DNA from: Candidatus Solibacter sp.
GTDB taxonomy: Bacteria; Acidobacteriota; Terriglobia; Bryobacterales; Bryobacteraceae
Length of the DNA: 64,000 nucleotides
Reading direction: 5' to 3'
Assembly (NCBI GenBank): GCA_013822245.1
Contig: PNKE01000010.1
Span: 19,077-83,076, forward strand
This document shows positions 7,998 to 15,973 of this stretch, piece after piece; position 1 is the stretch's first letter, and each line of letters begins with the position of its first letter. A program made the position numbers and the translations under genes. The notes under the pieces were generated by a model. That model did no database searches and had not been told where the DNA came from. It saw only the letters and a list, made by a program, of their open reading frames with translations.

Positions 7998-9053
7998 TCA
8001 GTCGGCCGATGGGGTGCGTTTTGCGGGGATGCCTTTGGGGTGGCAGTCGGCGCATTTGACCCAGTGGATGTTGTGTTTGGAGTCCTTGTTGAAAAAGGTG
8101 GTGTCCATGGTTTCGACGTCGCGGTTGCAGTTGGACATCTTGGGGTGGCAGGTGGCGCAACTGGCGCGGGTGGAGCCGCGATGGGGGTCGTGGCAGGCGA
8201 GGCAGGAGATGCCTTCGTGGACGCCCATGGGGGTGCGGTCGTCGCCGGTGCCGACCAGGGATGCGGTCCAGGGGGCGTGGCACTGGTAGCAGAGGGCCTG
8301 GCGCTTGTCAGGGCTCATGCGGATGGGGCGCTGGCCATCGAGGACCTGGGGCACGGGCAGCATTTCGACGGCGATGCCGGATTGCGAACGGCGGTCAAAG
8401 AAGCCGATGGAGGGGCGGACGATCTCCTCCTTGCGCGAGATGACGGCCTTGCGGACGTGGCCGCGGAGAGGTTGGCCCTGGCGGTGGACGGAGTGGCAGG
8501 AGAGGCAGGGGATGGCGGGGGCGTCTTTCAAGTCCTGACGGACGAGTTTCCAGGGGCCTTCGGTTGAGACGGGGTCGACGAGGTCGCCGATGGCGCCTTC
8601 GAAGTGCATGGCGTGGCAGCGGAGGCAGTCGTCCATCATCTTGCGTTCGGTGTTGTGCCGCTTGTCGAGGAAGATGGATTCATAGGTGACTGAGTGGGGT
8701 CCGTTGCGCCAGGCGGCGAACTGTTGCTGGTGGCAGGACTGGCACTGCTGCTGCATGCGGAGGACGTCGGCGAGTTTCAATTGTGGGCGTTCTGGGGCTT
8801 CGCCGCGGATGTGGCTGCGGAGGCGGTGGAGGTTGTTCAGGTGGAAGCGGGCTTCCATGGTGAGGGCGTCGCCGTGGCATTTGTCGCAGGAGACGTCGCG
8901 GTGGGTGGAGACCTTCCACTTTTCGACTTGAGGGCCGATTTCATGGCAGCGGCCGCAGGCATCGGGTCCGCCGGATTCGTAGACAAAGCTGCCGAGCGGG
9001 ACCATGAGGACGACACCGGCGGCGACGAGGGCGATGACGAGAAGGGGTTTCAT
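7998..9053 (-). CDS. membrane-anchored nonaheme cytochrome c
   Basis: 351 residues with an N-terminal membrane anchor (MKPLLVIALVAAGVVLMVPL) and nine CXXCH haem sites at about residues 33, 56, 104, 143, 183, 255, 284, 299 and 334. It resembles NapC/NirT and DmsE-like multihaem proteins that move electrons between membrane quinone and periplasmic partners. Its ATG overlaps the stop codon of the GMC oxidoreductase (9050-9053), and that gene overlaps a gluconate-dehydrogenase subunit-3 homologue. The three probably encode one periplasmic dehydrogenase, with this protein as electron acceptor. Classical gluconate 2-dehydrogenase uses a trihaem cytochrome, so nine haems are unusual. The 3' end converges with the permease gene 10 bp away. 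Confidence 0.9.
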   Translation of the reverse strand: MKPLLVIALVAAGVVLMVPLGSFVYESGGPDACGRCHEIGPQVEKWKVSTHRDVSCDKCHGDALTMEARFHLNNLHRLRSHIRGEAPERPQLKLADVLRMQQQCQSCHQQQFAAWRNGPHSVTYESIFLDKRHNTERKMMDDCLRCHAMHFEGAIGDLVDPVSTEGPWKLVRQDLKDAPAIPCLSCHSVHRQGQPLRGHVRKAVISRKEEIVRPSIGFFDRRSQSGIAVEMLPVPQVLDGQRPIRMSPDKRQALCYQCHAPWTASLVGTGDDRTPMGVHEGISCLACHDPHRGSTRASCATCHPKMSNCNRDVETMDTTFFNKDSKHNIHWVKCADCHPKGIPAKRTPSAD

Positions 9054-10702
9054 GAGCGTGCCCCTTTCATGCGGGCGACGAGGTGGTCACCGGCGCGGTA
9101 GGCGAGGGCCATGATGTTCAGGACCGGGTTGAAACCGCCGTTGGTGACATGGACGCTGGCGTCGACGACGTAGACGTTTTCGGATTCATGGATGCGGCAG
9201 TTGGCGTCGACGGCGGAGGTCTTGGGGTCGTTGCCCATGCGGACGGTGCCAGACTGGTGCTGGCCGCCGCTCAGGCCGCGGCCGCCGACTTTGCGCCAAG
9301 TGTGGATGGCGCCGGCGGCTTTGAGCCACTCTTCGGCCTTGAAGGACATGGCCTCGCCGATTTCGACGGTGTGGGGGTGGCGGGAGCCGGACATGCGGAG
9401 AACGGGGATGCCCCATTTGTCCTTGATTTTGGGGTCGAGTTGGACGCGGGCGTCCCAGACGGGGATTTCCTGGGTGGGGCCCTGGACGGCGACGGTGCGG
9501 CGGTAGTTTTTCCGCATATGGTCCTTGAAGGGCTGGCCCCAGCGGGGTGTGCCGGGCGGGGTGGCGGAGAAGGCCTGGATGGGGAGACGGATGAATTCGT
9601 TGGCGAGCATGGCGCCGCCGGCGAGTCCGGGGTTGCCGTGGTTGTAGTCGCAGACGGCGATGGAGGCGCCGGGGCCGAGGTCGTCGTACATGTCCTCGTC
9701 AAAGAGGGCGAAGGCGCCGGTGTAGTTGTGGCCCTGGAGGTTGCGGCCGACCCAGTCGTAGCGGTTGCCGAGGCCGTTGGGGAAGAGACGGCTCTTTGAG
9801 TTGAGCAGGAGGCGGGCGCTTTCATTGGCTCCGGCACTGACGACGACGATGGAGGCGGGCTGCTCCTGAAGGCGGCCGTTTTCGTCGTAGTATTTGACGC
9901 CGGTGGCGCGGCCTCGGCCGTCGACGATGACTTCGCGGGTCATGCACTCGGTGCGCAGTTCGAGGTTGCCGGTTTTGAGGGCTGTGCGCAGGACGGTGTT
10001 CTGTGTGCCGCACTTGGCGTCGACTTCGCAGGCGAAACCGACGCACCAGCGGCAGCGCATGCAGGCGGGGCGGCCGTTGTAGGGAACGGAGTTGCGCAGC
10101 ATGGGGATGTCGAAGGGGTGGAGGCCGATTTTGCGGGCGGCGGCGTCGAGGGTGCGATGTTCCTTGGACGGCGGGCCGACAGGCGGCATGGGGAGGGGGC
10201 GTTTGCGGGGGCCTTTGAAGGGATTGTTTGAGTCGTCGCCGGAGACGCCGATCTCCCATTCGGCGCGTTCGTAGAAGGGTTCGAGGTCGTCGTAGGTGAC
10301 GGGCCAGTCGTCGAGGGTGGAGTCTTTGATGGCGCCGTATTTGGACTTCATGGTGAAGTCGAGGGGGTGGAAGCGCCAGGCCATGGCGCCGTAGGAGAGG
10401 GTGCCGCCACCGACGCAGGAGGCGTTGTTGTTGTAGCCGCCTTCCCAGGGCAGGATGATGCGTTCGCGGCCGCGGGCATCGACCGAGACGCGGGGTTCGC
10501 CGTCGGAGTCGGGTCCGAAGGCGTTGCCGAGGATGGTGGTGCGCTGGTTGTAGAGATCGTCCTTGCGGCAGTCGGAGGGCTGGTAGAACCTGCCGCGTTC
10601 GAGCAGGACGACGTGGTGGCCGGCGACGGCAAGTTCCTTGGCGATGATGGGACCGGCGGCGCCGGCGCCGATGATGACGGCGTCCACTTTATCGAGTGCC
10701 AT
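9050..10702 (-). CDS. GMC-family FAD-dependent oxidoreductase (gluconate 2-dehydrogenase large-subunit-like)
   Basis: 550 residues. The N-terminal FAD-binding fold reads DAVIIGAGAAGPIIAKEL. A cysteine cluster CMRCRWCVGFACEVDAKCG lies near residue 205, as in membrane-linked sugar and alcohol dehydrogenases. The C-terminal GMC signature is present (GGQHQSGTVRMG, then VYVVDASVHVTNGGFNPVLN with the catalytic His/Asn region). It should oxidise a sugar, sugar acid or alcohol and pass electrons to the nonaheme cytochrome. The ATG at 10702 shares one base with the stop of the upstream subunit-3 gene; a TTG one codon earlier is less likely. No signal peptide is visible, so it may be exported with the Tat-type small subunit (inference). 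Confidence 0.9.
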   Translation of the reverse strand: MALDKVDAVIIGAGAAGPIIAKELAVAGHHVVLLERGRFYQPSDCRKDDLYNQRTTILGNAFGPDSDGEPRVSVDARGRERIILPWEGGYNNNASCVGGGTLSYGAMAWRFHPLDFTMKSKYGAIKDSTLDDWPVTYDDLEPFYERAEWEIGVSGDDSNNPFKGPRKRPLPMPPVGPPSKEHRTLDAAARKIGLHPFDIPMLRNSVPYNGRPACMRCRWCVGFACEVDAKCGTQNTVLRTALKTGNLELRTECMTREVIVDGRGRATGVKYYDENGRLQEQPASIVVVSAGANESARLLLNSKSRLFPNGLGNRYDWVGRNLQGHNYTGAFALFDEDMYDDLGPGASIAVCDYNHGNPGLAGGAMLANEFIRLPIQAFSATPPGTPRWGQPFKDHMRKNYRRTVAVQGPTQEIPVWDARVQLDPKIKDKWGIPVLRMSGSRHPHTVEIGEAMSFKAEEWLKAAGAIHTWRKVGGRGLSGGQHQSGTVRMGNDPKTSAVDANCRIHESENVYVVDASVHVTNGGFNPVLNIMALAYRAGDHLVARMKGARS

Positions 10703-11244
10703 CAACTGTTCTCCTCGAAGGTGTAGTGGAGGCGGCCGCGGACGGGCAGCGGCGAGACGCCGACGAGACGCCAGGAGGCGTAATCGCGGTTGCCGCCGTG
10801 GCGGGGGTTGCCGAAGAAACCCTGCATGGTGTGGTTGAGGACCATGTCGAAGGCGGACTTGCCGCCGTCATTGCCCCAGATGGATTTGTCGCCCTGGCCC
10901 TTTTCGAGGGTCTGGAGAAGGGCGGTCTGCTGGTCGATGGGCAGATCGGCGAAGGGTTTGGCGTGGGCGCGGGAGGCCATGGCGTTGATGGCTTCGGAGG
11001 CGCGCTGGTAGGGTTCCTGAAGTTTCTTGAAGCGGCGTGTGAGTTGGAGGTCGATGTAGCGGACGACTTCGGCCTGGGAAGCGCCGGGCATGTCGTCGGC
11101 GGGGATGAGGCATTCGGTCCAGGCGTCGATGGTGCGGGCCTGGTCTTTGTTGAAGAAGCGATAGCCAGGGGCGAGGCGAGGGCCGCATCCGGCAGTTGAA
11201 GCGGCAACCGCGGCGGCGGTGGCGGCAAAGGTTCGGCGTTTCAG
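10702..11244 (-). CDS. gluconate 2-dehydrogenase subunit 3 family protein with Tat-type signal, apparent CTG start
   Basis: 180 residues. The N-terminus KRRTFAATAAAVAASTAGCG has a twin-arginine RRTF motif and a possible lipidation cysteine. The mature part (FNKDQARTIDAWTECLIPAD) matches the small subunit of gluconate 2-dehydrogenase-type enzymes, which brings the flavin subunit through the Tat pathway. The start is assigned to CTG at 11244 because a full AGGAGGT lies six bases upstream. There is no in-frame ATG, GTG or TTG near it; the only upstream alternative is a TTG at 11304 that has no ribosome site and would bury the signal 20 residues inside. It is first in an overlapping three-gene unit. 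Confidence 0.8.
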   Translation of the reverse strand: MKRRTFAATAAAVAASTAGCGPRLAPGYRFFNKDQARTIDAWTECLIPADDMPGASQAEVVRYIDLQLTRRFKKLQEPYQRASEAINAMASRAHAKPFADLPIDQQTALLQTLEKGQGDKSIWGNDGGKSAFDMVLNHTMQGFFGNPRHGGNRDYASWRLVGVSPLPVRGRLHYTFEENS

Positions 11245-11250
11245 ATCCGC

Positions 11251-11257
11251 ACCTCCT
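11251..11257 (-). promoter_or_regulatory. strong ribosome binding site supporting a CTG start
   Basis: AGGAGGT on the minus strand, six bases before CTG at 11244-11242. It is the only good ribosome site near this N-terminus and is what decides the start. Confidence 0.6.
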
Positions 11258-11365
11258 ATAGGGATTTGGCAACGATCATATACCGCGAGGGGATGGATGG
11301 GCAATTGGAAGGAGGGAGTTTGGGAGGCCGGGCTTGAAGTGCGGGTCTCATGATGGACAGAGTGA

Positions 11366-12079
11366 TTAGCGGTGGGATTCGAGTTGTTGGAAGGTTTGGT
11401 TGCCGATGGGGTAGTGGCGCCAGTCTTTGTAGTCGAAGTGCCACCATTCGTATTCGTAGACGGTGAAGCCCTCGGATTCCATGGCGGTGCGGAGGAGGTC
11501 GCGGAGCTGGCGCTGGAGGGGTGTGCCGCCGGGGAAGTCGGGGTAGGCGCGTTCGCTCATTTCGTCGTAGAGGGAGGGCATTTCGACGGGCGCGCCGGAT
11601 TTGAGGTCGTAGAGGGTGACGTCGGCGGCGCAGCCTCGATTGTGTTTGGAGCCGCGGGCGGGGTTGGCGACGAAGTCCTTGAGATGGGGCGGGGTGGCTT
11701 CCCAGAAGATCCAGGTGACGAACCAGGGGCGGTAGGTGTCGTGGACAAGGATGCCGTAGCCGGATGGCTTCAGGCGATTGTGGGCGCGGAGGAGGGCTTC
11801 GGCGGCGGGGCGCTGGAGGTAGGCGCGGGCGGATTCGTAGATGGGGGCGGAGAGGAAATTGTCCGTGCCGGCGTAGCGGATGTCGAGGCGGATGGAGGGG
11901 TCGATGGTGGCAACGTTGACGAGGTCGTGGGGGCGGAAGGGGCCGGTTTCGACAGGCGGGGACTGTTTCAGGGCCTCGATGCGGAGCTGGGCGATGGGGC
12001 GGGCGGGTTGGAGGCGGAAGACATCCTGGGCAGCGAGGGGGAGCAGCAGGAGGAGGAGAAGCGCGGCGAGTCGCGGCAT
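11366..12079 (-). CDS. M15 family D-Ala-D-Ala dipeptidase (VanX/DdpX-like), secreted
   Basis: 237 residues with a signal peptide (MPRLAALLLLLLLPLAAQ). The zinc metallopeptidase motifs of VanX are present: HDTYRPWFVTW near residue 112, SKHNRGCAADVTLYD with the zinc His and Asp near 143, and YEYEWWHFDYKDW with the catalytic Glu and zinc His near 208. It cleaves D-Ala-D-Ala. A periplasmic form more likely recycles peptidoglycan dipeptides than confers vancomycin resistance, because no vanA or vanH homologue is near. It is co-directional with the dehydrogenase genes but about 120 bp downstream, so it is probably transcribed separately. Confidence 0.88.
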   Translation of the reverse strand: MPRLAALLLLLLLPLAAQDVFRLQPARPIAQLRIEALKQSPPVETGPFRPHDLVNVATIDPSIRLDIRYAGTDNFLSAPIYESARAYLQRPAAEALLRAHNRLKPSGYGILVHDTYRPWFVTWIFWEATPPHLKDFVANPARGSKHNRGCAADVTLYDLKSGAPVEMPSLYDEMSERAYPDFPGGTPLQRQLRDLLRTAMESEGFTVYEYEWWHFDYKDWRHYPIGNQTFQQLESHR

Positions 12080-12452
12080 TGAATCATTCTAGCCGCCATT
12101 GCATGCACGCAAACGGCTGATGGTTGAACGCTCCTGGATGGCGTGGAGCGGGGGCCAGGCGTCGAGACGAATTTCGACGGCTCGCTTTCCCCCGCGTCCG
12201 GATCCCGGCGGCCATGCCGGGACGCCGTGTTGGGCCATGCCGGACTGAAGCGGCGTTCCCGCCAAGCCTGCGAGCCGGGCCCCGGCGGCGCGGGCCATCC
12301 CATTCTGGTGAAGCTCACGCACGTCGCTGCAGCCGCGGATAATGCTACGTGGGGTTTTCCGGCTCCCGTCGCACGCGACGCCTCCTCCTCACCAAGGGCG
12401 TCCGGCGAGCATCGCGTGTCAGCGTGAAGCCGGGACCACCCCGAAATCCGGC
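12080..12452. other. intergenic region holding the left copy of a 19-bp direct repeat
   Basis: About 370 bases with no recognisable gene. The repeat at 12186-12204 recurs at 16915-16933. The base composition changes sharply at the right end of this region, from G-rich to C-rich on the plus strand, where the hydroxyproline operon begins. Confidence 0.5.
12186..12204 (+). repeat. left copy of 19-bp direct repeat flanking the hydroxyproline operon
   Basis: TTTCCCCCGCGTCCGGATC, identical to 16915-16933 and in the same orientation. The similarity stops on both sides of the 19 bases. Confidence 0.65.
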
Positions 12453-13352
12453 CTACCCACCGGGCCTGCTCCGCAACGCCGCCCGCAACGTCTCCAGCGC
12501 CGCCTCGCGCTCCACCCCGACGAGCGCCATCCGCGGCGGCCTCAGCCGTTCGTTCCCAAGCAAGACCTCCTGCTGCACCAGTTTGATCAAATGGACGAAC
12601 TTCGGCGCCGTGTCCATCCGCAGCAGCGGCAGGAACCACTTGTACAATCTGAACGCCTCTTCGTAACCCCCCTGCACCGCCTGGTTGAACAACGCCACAG
12701 ACTCCTTTGGAAACGCATTCACCAACCCCGCAATCCACCCCACCGCGCCCGCCGCCACGCCTTCCACGATGACATCGTCCACGCCCACCAATATGTCCAG
12801 CCGCCCTTCAGCCAGCGACCTCAGCGCCGCGATCCGCCTTACGTCCGCGCTCGACTCCTTAATCGCATGAAGGTTCGGATTGCTCTCCAGCAACTCCGCC
12901 ACCTGCTCCGGCACGAAGTCCGTCTTATACGCGATCGGGTTGTTGTACAGCATGCAACTCAAACCCGTCGCCTGGCAGACCGCATCCACATGCGCCTTCG
13001 TCTCGCGCCAGTCGCCCACATAAACATACGGCGGCAGCACCATCAGCCCCTGCGCGCCCTTGGTCGCCGCCATCATCGCCGTCTCCACGGCCTCGGCCGT
13101 CGTCAGCGCGGCCACGCCCAGGAACACGTTCAGCCGCCCGCCCGCGGCCTCGTTCGCCGTCCCGATCAGCCGCGCCTTCTCGTCCAGCGTCAGGCTGCCG
13201 CCCTCGCCGAGCGAACCGCCAATCACGATGCCCGTGCAATAGGCCCGCGCCATCTGTTCGCAATGCTCCGCGAATGTCTTGTAGTCCACCGAAAAGTCTT
13301 CGCTGAACGGTGTCGTAATCGCCGGGATCACCCCGCGCCAGATCGATGTCAT
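12453..13352 (-). CDS. DapA/dihydrodipicolinate-synthase family lyase, probable pyrroline-4-hydroxy-2-carboxylate deaminase
   Basis: 299 residues of a TIM-barrel class I aldolase. The family landmarks are visible: GGSLGEGGSLTLDEK around residue 45, YNNP at 136-139, and IKESSADVRR with the Schiff-base lysine at about 165. In the hydroxyproline pathway a DapA-family enzyme converts pyrroline-4-hydroxy-2-carboxylate to 2-oxoglutarate semialdehyde with loss of ammonia. This is the last gene of an operon with an epimerase and a multi-subunit D-hydroxyproline dehydrogenase, so that role is favoured. The ATG at 13352 (MTSIWRGVIP) is chosen because translation upstream gives low-complexity residues overlapping the preceding gene. 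A generic 4-hydroxy-tetrahydrodipicolinate synthase or N-acetylneuraminate lyase role is less likely. Confidence 0.85.
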   Translation of the reverse strand: MTSIWRGVIPAITTPFSEDFSVDYKTFAEHCEQMARAYCTGIVIGGSLGEGGSLTLDEKARLIGTANEAAGGRLNVFLGVAALTTAEAVETAMMAATKGAQGLMVLPPYVYVGDWRETKAHVDAVCQATGLSCMLYNNPIAYKTDFVPEQVAELLESNPNLHAIKESSADVRRIAALRSLAEGRLDILVGVDDVIVEGVAAGAVGWIAGLVNAFPKESVALFNQAVQGGYEEAFRLYKWFLPLLRMDTAPKFVHLIKLVQQEVLLGNERLRPPRMALVGVEREAALETLRAALRSRPGG

Positions 13353-13354
13353 GC

Positions 13355-14620
13355 CTATACCTCGTCTTCCGCCACCATCGTCGCCACCCTTGCCGGAAAC
13401 ACCGGCGGCTTCACGACAGCCGGCGTCCAGCCCTTCAAAAACTCCAAAGCCCCCCCGCACACCCGTCCCTGGCACCGTCCCATTCCGCACCGCGTCTGCA
13501 ACTTCGCCTCGCGCCAATCCTCCATCCCCTCCAGCGCCCCCATCCTGACATCCTCACACCGGCACACCACCGTCTCCGCCGTGACGAGCCCCTTCAGCTC
13601 CTCCCTCAACCCGAACGCCTCTCCCAGCGCCGCCGCAAACCCCAACTGCTTCGCCCTCACTCCCTCCAACGCCCGCGCTGTGTCCTCCTGCCCCGCCGCC
13701 GCCCACCCCGCGATCTCGCCCTCCGCAAGAGACTTGTCCACCCCCCCGATCCCCGCCGCCTCGCCCGCGCAATACACCCCCTCCACGCTCGTCCGCTGCC
13801 TCGCGTCCACCACCACGCCCCCCGGCCCCGTCTCACACCCCAGCAGCCCCGCCAACTCCATATTCGGAATCAACCCAAACCCCGTCCCCAGGTAATCGCA
13901 CTCCACCCTCCACCGCCGCCCGCCCTGATTCAACATCACGCTCTTCAACCTCTCGGCCCCCTCGGCCCGCTCCACCCAGCACCCCGTCAGATATGGAACC
14001 GTCGCCAATCTCGCCTTCAATACCACCGCCTGAATCAGCTTCGCCGGCGCCGATGCCAGTTTCATCCCAAATCGCATGATTGCCGCCATGCGAGCCTGTT
14101 CGGCGATCAGAACCACCGTCGCCTCGCGCTCCCGCAGCAGATCCGCCACCGCCAGCAGCAGCGGACCCGACCCCGCCAGCACAACCCGTTTCCCCCTCAC
14201 ATCCAGACCCGACTTCACCAGCGCCTGCAACCCGCCCGCGCCCACCACCCCAGGCAGTGTCCAGCCCGCAAACGGCAAAAACCTCTCCCTCGCCCCCGTC
14301 GCCAAAATCAACTTCTCATACCGCACCCCCACGCTCCCGCCCTCGGCCGTCTCCGCCAACAGCAACTTCCTGTCCGCCTCCGCCGACACCACCAGCGCCC
14401 CAACCCTCCGAATCCCCTTCGCCCTCTCCAACCTCCGTAGCCATTTCGTTGACAGCCGGTCCAGCGCCTTCCCGCCCCGCCAGATCTGCCCGCCCGCCGC
14501 CGCGCCGTTGTCCACCATCAACACATCCCCGCCCGCCTCCGCCGCCGCCCACGCCGCCGCGATCCCCGCCGGACCCACCCCCACCACCACGATCGAGCCT
14601 TGCATCTTCACATGACTCAT
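13355..14620 (-). CDS. NAD(P)/FAD-dependent oxidoreductase, probable D-hydroxyproline dehydrogenase alpha-type subunit
   Basis: 421 residues. A Rossmann FAD loop (VVVGVGPAGIAAAWAAAE) sits at the N-terminus, a second nucleotide loop (VVLAGSGPLLLAVADLL) mid-protein, and a BFD-like iron-sulfur tail (VCRCEDVRMGAL, then CGMGRCQGRVCGG) at the C-terminus. This arrangement matches the large subunit of heteromeric opine, hydrogen-cyanide synthase and D-hydroxyproline dehydrogenases. Its ATG overlaps the stop of the small ferredoxin-like gene by four bases (ATGA), so the two are translationally coupled. Together with the FAD protein at 14855-15973 it would form the three-subunit dehydrogenase. Confidence 0.85.
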   Translation of the reverse strand: MSHVKMQGSIVVVGVGPAGIAAAWAAAEAGGDVLMVDNGAAAGGQIWRGGKALDRLSTKWLRRLERAKGIRRVGALVVSAEADRKLLLAETAEGGSVGVRYEKLILATGARERFLPFAGWTLPGVVGAGGLQALVKSGLDVRGKRVVLAGSGPLLLAVADLLREREATVVLIAEQARMAAIMRFGMKLASAPAKLIQAVVLKARLATVPYLTGCWVERAEGAERLKSVMLNQGGRRWRVECDYLGTGFGLIPNMELAGLLGCETGPGGVVVDARQRTSVEGVYCAGEAAGIGGVDKSLAEGEIAGWAAAGQEDTARALEGVRAKQLGFAAALGEAFGLREELKGLVTAETVVCRCEDVRMGALEGMEDWREAKLQTRCGMGRCQGRVCGGALEFLKGWTPAVVKPPVFPARVATMVAEDEV

Positions 14621-14862
14621 CGCGTCACAACCTCCATCCCCCTCCTGCAAACCGTCTGGCACGCCAAACAACCCTCCTCGCCATTGATCCTCACCATGCA
14701 TTCGAAACAAATCCCCATCCCGCACAACGGCGCACGCGGCTCGCCCCCCGGCGCGTCATGAAACCTCGTCACGCCCGCATTCAGCAGCGCCGCCGCCACC
14801 GTCGTCCCGCGCTCCACCTCATACGTCCGCCCGTCGATCCGGATCTCAAATCGCTCATCCAT
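14617..14862 (-). CDS. small (2Fe-2S)-binding protein, probable D-hydroxyproline dehydrogenase gamma subunit
   Basis: 81 residues. A plant-type ferredoxin-like domain is shown by CGMGICFECMVRINGEEGCLAC, described by its four cysteines spaced C-x4-C-x2-C-x~11-C. This is the size and motif of the iron-sulfur subunit of heteromeric opine/D-hydroxyproline dehydrogenases, which ferries electrons between the two flavin subunits. The ATG at 14862 lies inside the 3' end of the upstream FAD gene (8-bp overlap) and its stop overlaps the next start. The tight overlaps on both sides support a fixed three-subunit complex. Confidence 0.85.
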   Translation of the reverse strand: MDERFEIRIDGRTYEVERGTTVAAALLNAGVTRFHDAPGGEPRAPLCGMGICFECMVRINGEEGCLACQTVCRRGMEVVTR

Positions 14863-15973
14863 GCCCCGCCACCCTCCTCGACGGCAGATACGGCGCCACC
14901 GGAATCCCGCACTCCCGCCCCAGCATCTGCGCCGCCAGCACCTTCGCCGTCCCCGTCGCCGTCGTGATCCCCAACCCCTCGTGCCCCGTCGCCAGCCACA
15001 CCCTCTCATACCCCTCGCACGGCCCGATCAACGGCAGCGAATCCTCGGTCGCCGCCCTGAACCCTGTCCACGACCGGATCCCCCTCAACCCCGCCAGCCC
15101 CGGCATATACTCAATGGCCCGCCGCAGCATCTTGTTCAAAATCTTCCGGTCGATCGCCGCGTCCCACACCCCCAACTGCCTGCACGAACCAATCAGCACC
15201 TGCCCCGCCGGCCTCGGCGCCACATTAAAAGCCACCGCCTCGGTCGCCCCCGAATGCGCCGACTTGATATAGCCCAGCTCGATCACCTCATGCCGCACAA
15301 ACTCCGCCGCCCTCTCCGTGATCATGAGGTGGCCCTTCTTCGGCTTCACCGGCGTGTTCCTGGTCAACCGAGCCGCCCACGCCCCCGCCGCGTTCACCAC
15401 CCGCCCCGCCGCCACCACCGTGCCATCCCCCATATGCAGCCCGTCGTCTTCAATCGACTCCACCGGCTGATTCACATGCACCGTCGCGCCCAGTTTCTTC
15501 GCCTCGTTCAACATCCACCACGCCACCGCCGGCTGATACAACACGCTGTCCGCCGGCAGCAACAACCCGCCCGCCAGTCCCTTCCGCAAATTCGGCTCGG
15601 CCGCGGCCAGTTGCTTCTCATCCAGCAACTCCGCCGGCGTCCCCCTCGGCAAATAGAACTCGGCCTTCCTACGCGCCTCGGCCATCTCTTCTTCATCGGC
15701 CGCCACCCACAACGTCCCGCAATAGACATGCTCGGCCGCCGCCGGCATCTCCGGCGACATCTCCGCCCACAACTCCAGCGAATACCGCGTCAACTGAAAC
15801 TGCGCTTCGGAGTCGTCCATCACGCACACATGCCCCATCCCCGCCGCCGACGCCCCGCCCGCCACAATCCCTCTGTCGTACACCGACACCCGCGCCCCGC
15901 CCCGAGCCAGTTCCAGCGCGCACGCCGCGCCCACGATGCCCGCGCCCACAACGATAATGTCCGGCGCGTTCAC
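14855..15973 (-). CDS. DAO-family FAD oxidoreductase, probable D-hydroxyproline dehydrogenase catalytic subunit
   Basis: 372 residues of the glycine/D-amino-acid oxidase (DAO) family. FAD binding is shown by DIIVVGAGIVGAACALELA at the start and by the C-terminal LPLIGPCEGYERVWLATGHE, GLGITTATGT. It would oxidise cis-4-hydroxy-D-proline, the product of the upstream epimerase, to pyrroline-4-hydroxy-2-carboxylate. Its start directly abuts the epimerase stop (15973/15974) and its 3' end overlaps the small iron-sulfur gene. A single-subunit HypO-type enzyme is the alternative, but the two accessory subunits next to it favour the heteromeric form. Confidence 0.87.
   Translation of the reverse strand: MNAPDIIVVGAGIVGAACALELARGGARVSVYDRGIVAGGASAAGMGHVCVMDDSEAQFQLTRYSLELWAEMSPEMPAAAEHVYCGTLWVAADEEEMAEARRKAEFYLPRGTPAELLDEKQLAAAEPNLRKGLAGGLLLPADSVLYQPAVAWWMLNEAKKLGATVHVNQPVESIEDDGLHMGDGTVVAAGRVVNAAGAWAARLTRNTPVKPKKGHLMITERAAEFVRHEVIELGYIKSAHSGATEAVAFNVAPRPAGQVLIGSCRQLGVWDAAIDRKILNKMLRRAIEYMPGLAGLRGIRSWTGFRAATEDSLPLIGPCEGYERVWLATGHEGLGITTATGTAKVLAAQMLGRECGIPVAPYLPSRRVAGHG

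Noticed and set aside
11366..12079. Vancomycin-resistance determinant
   Set aside because: The enzyme is VanX-like but has a signal peptide and no vanH/vanA/vanRS neighbours; a peptidoglycan-recycling role is more likely.
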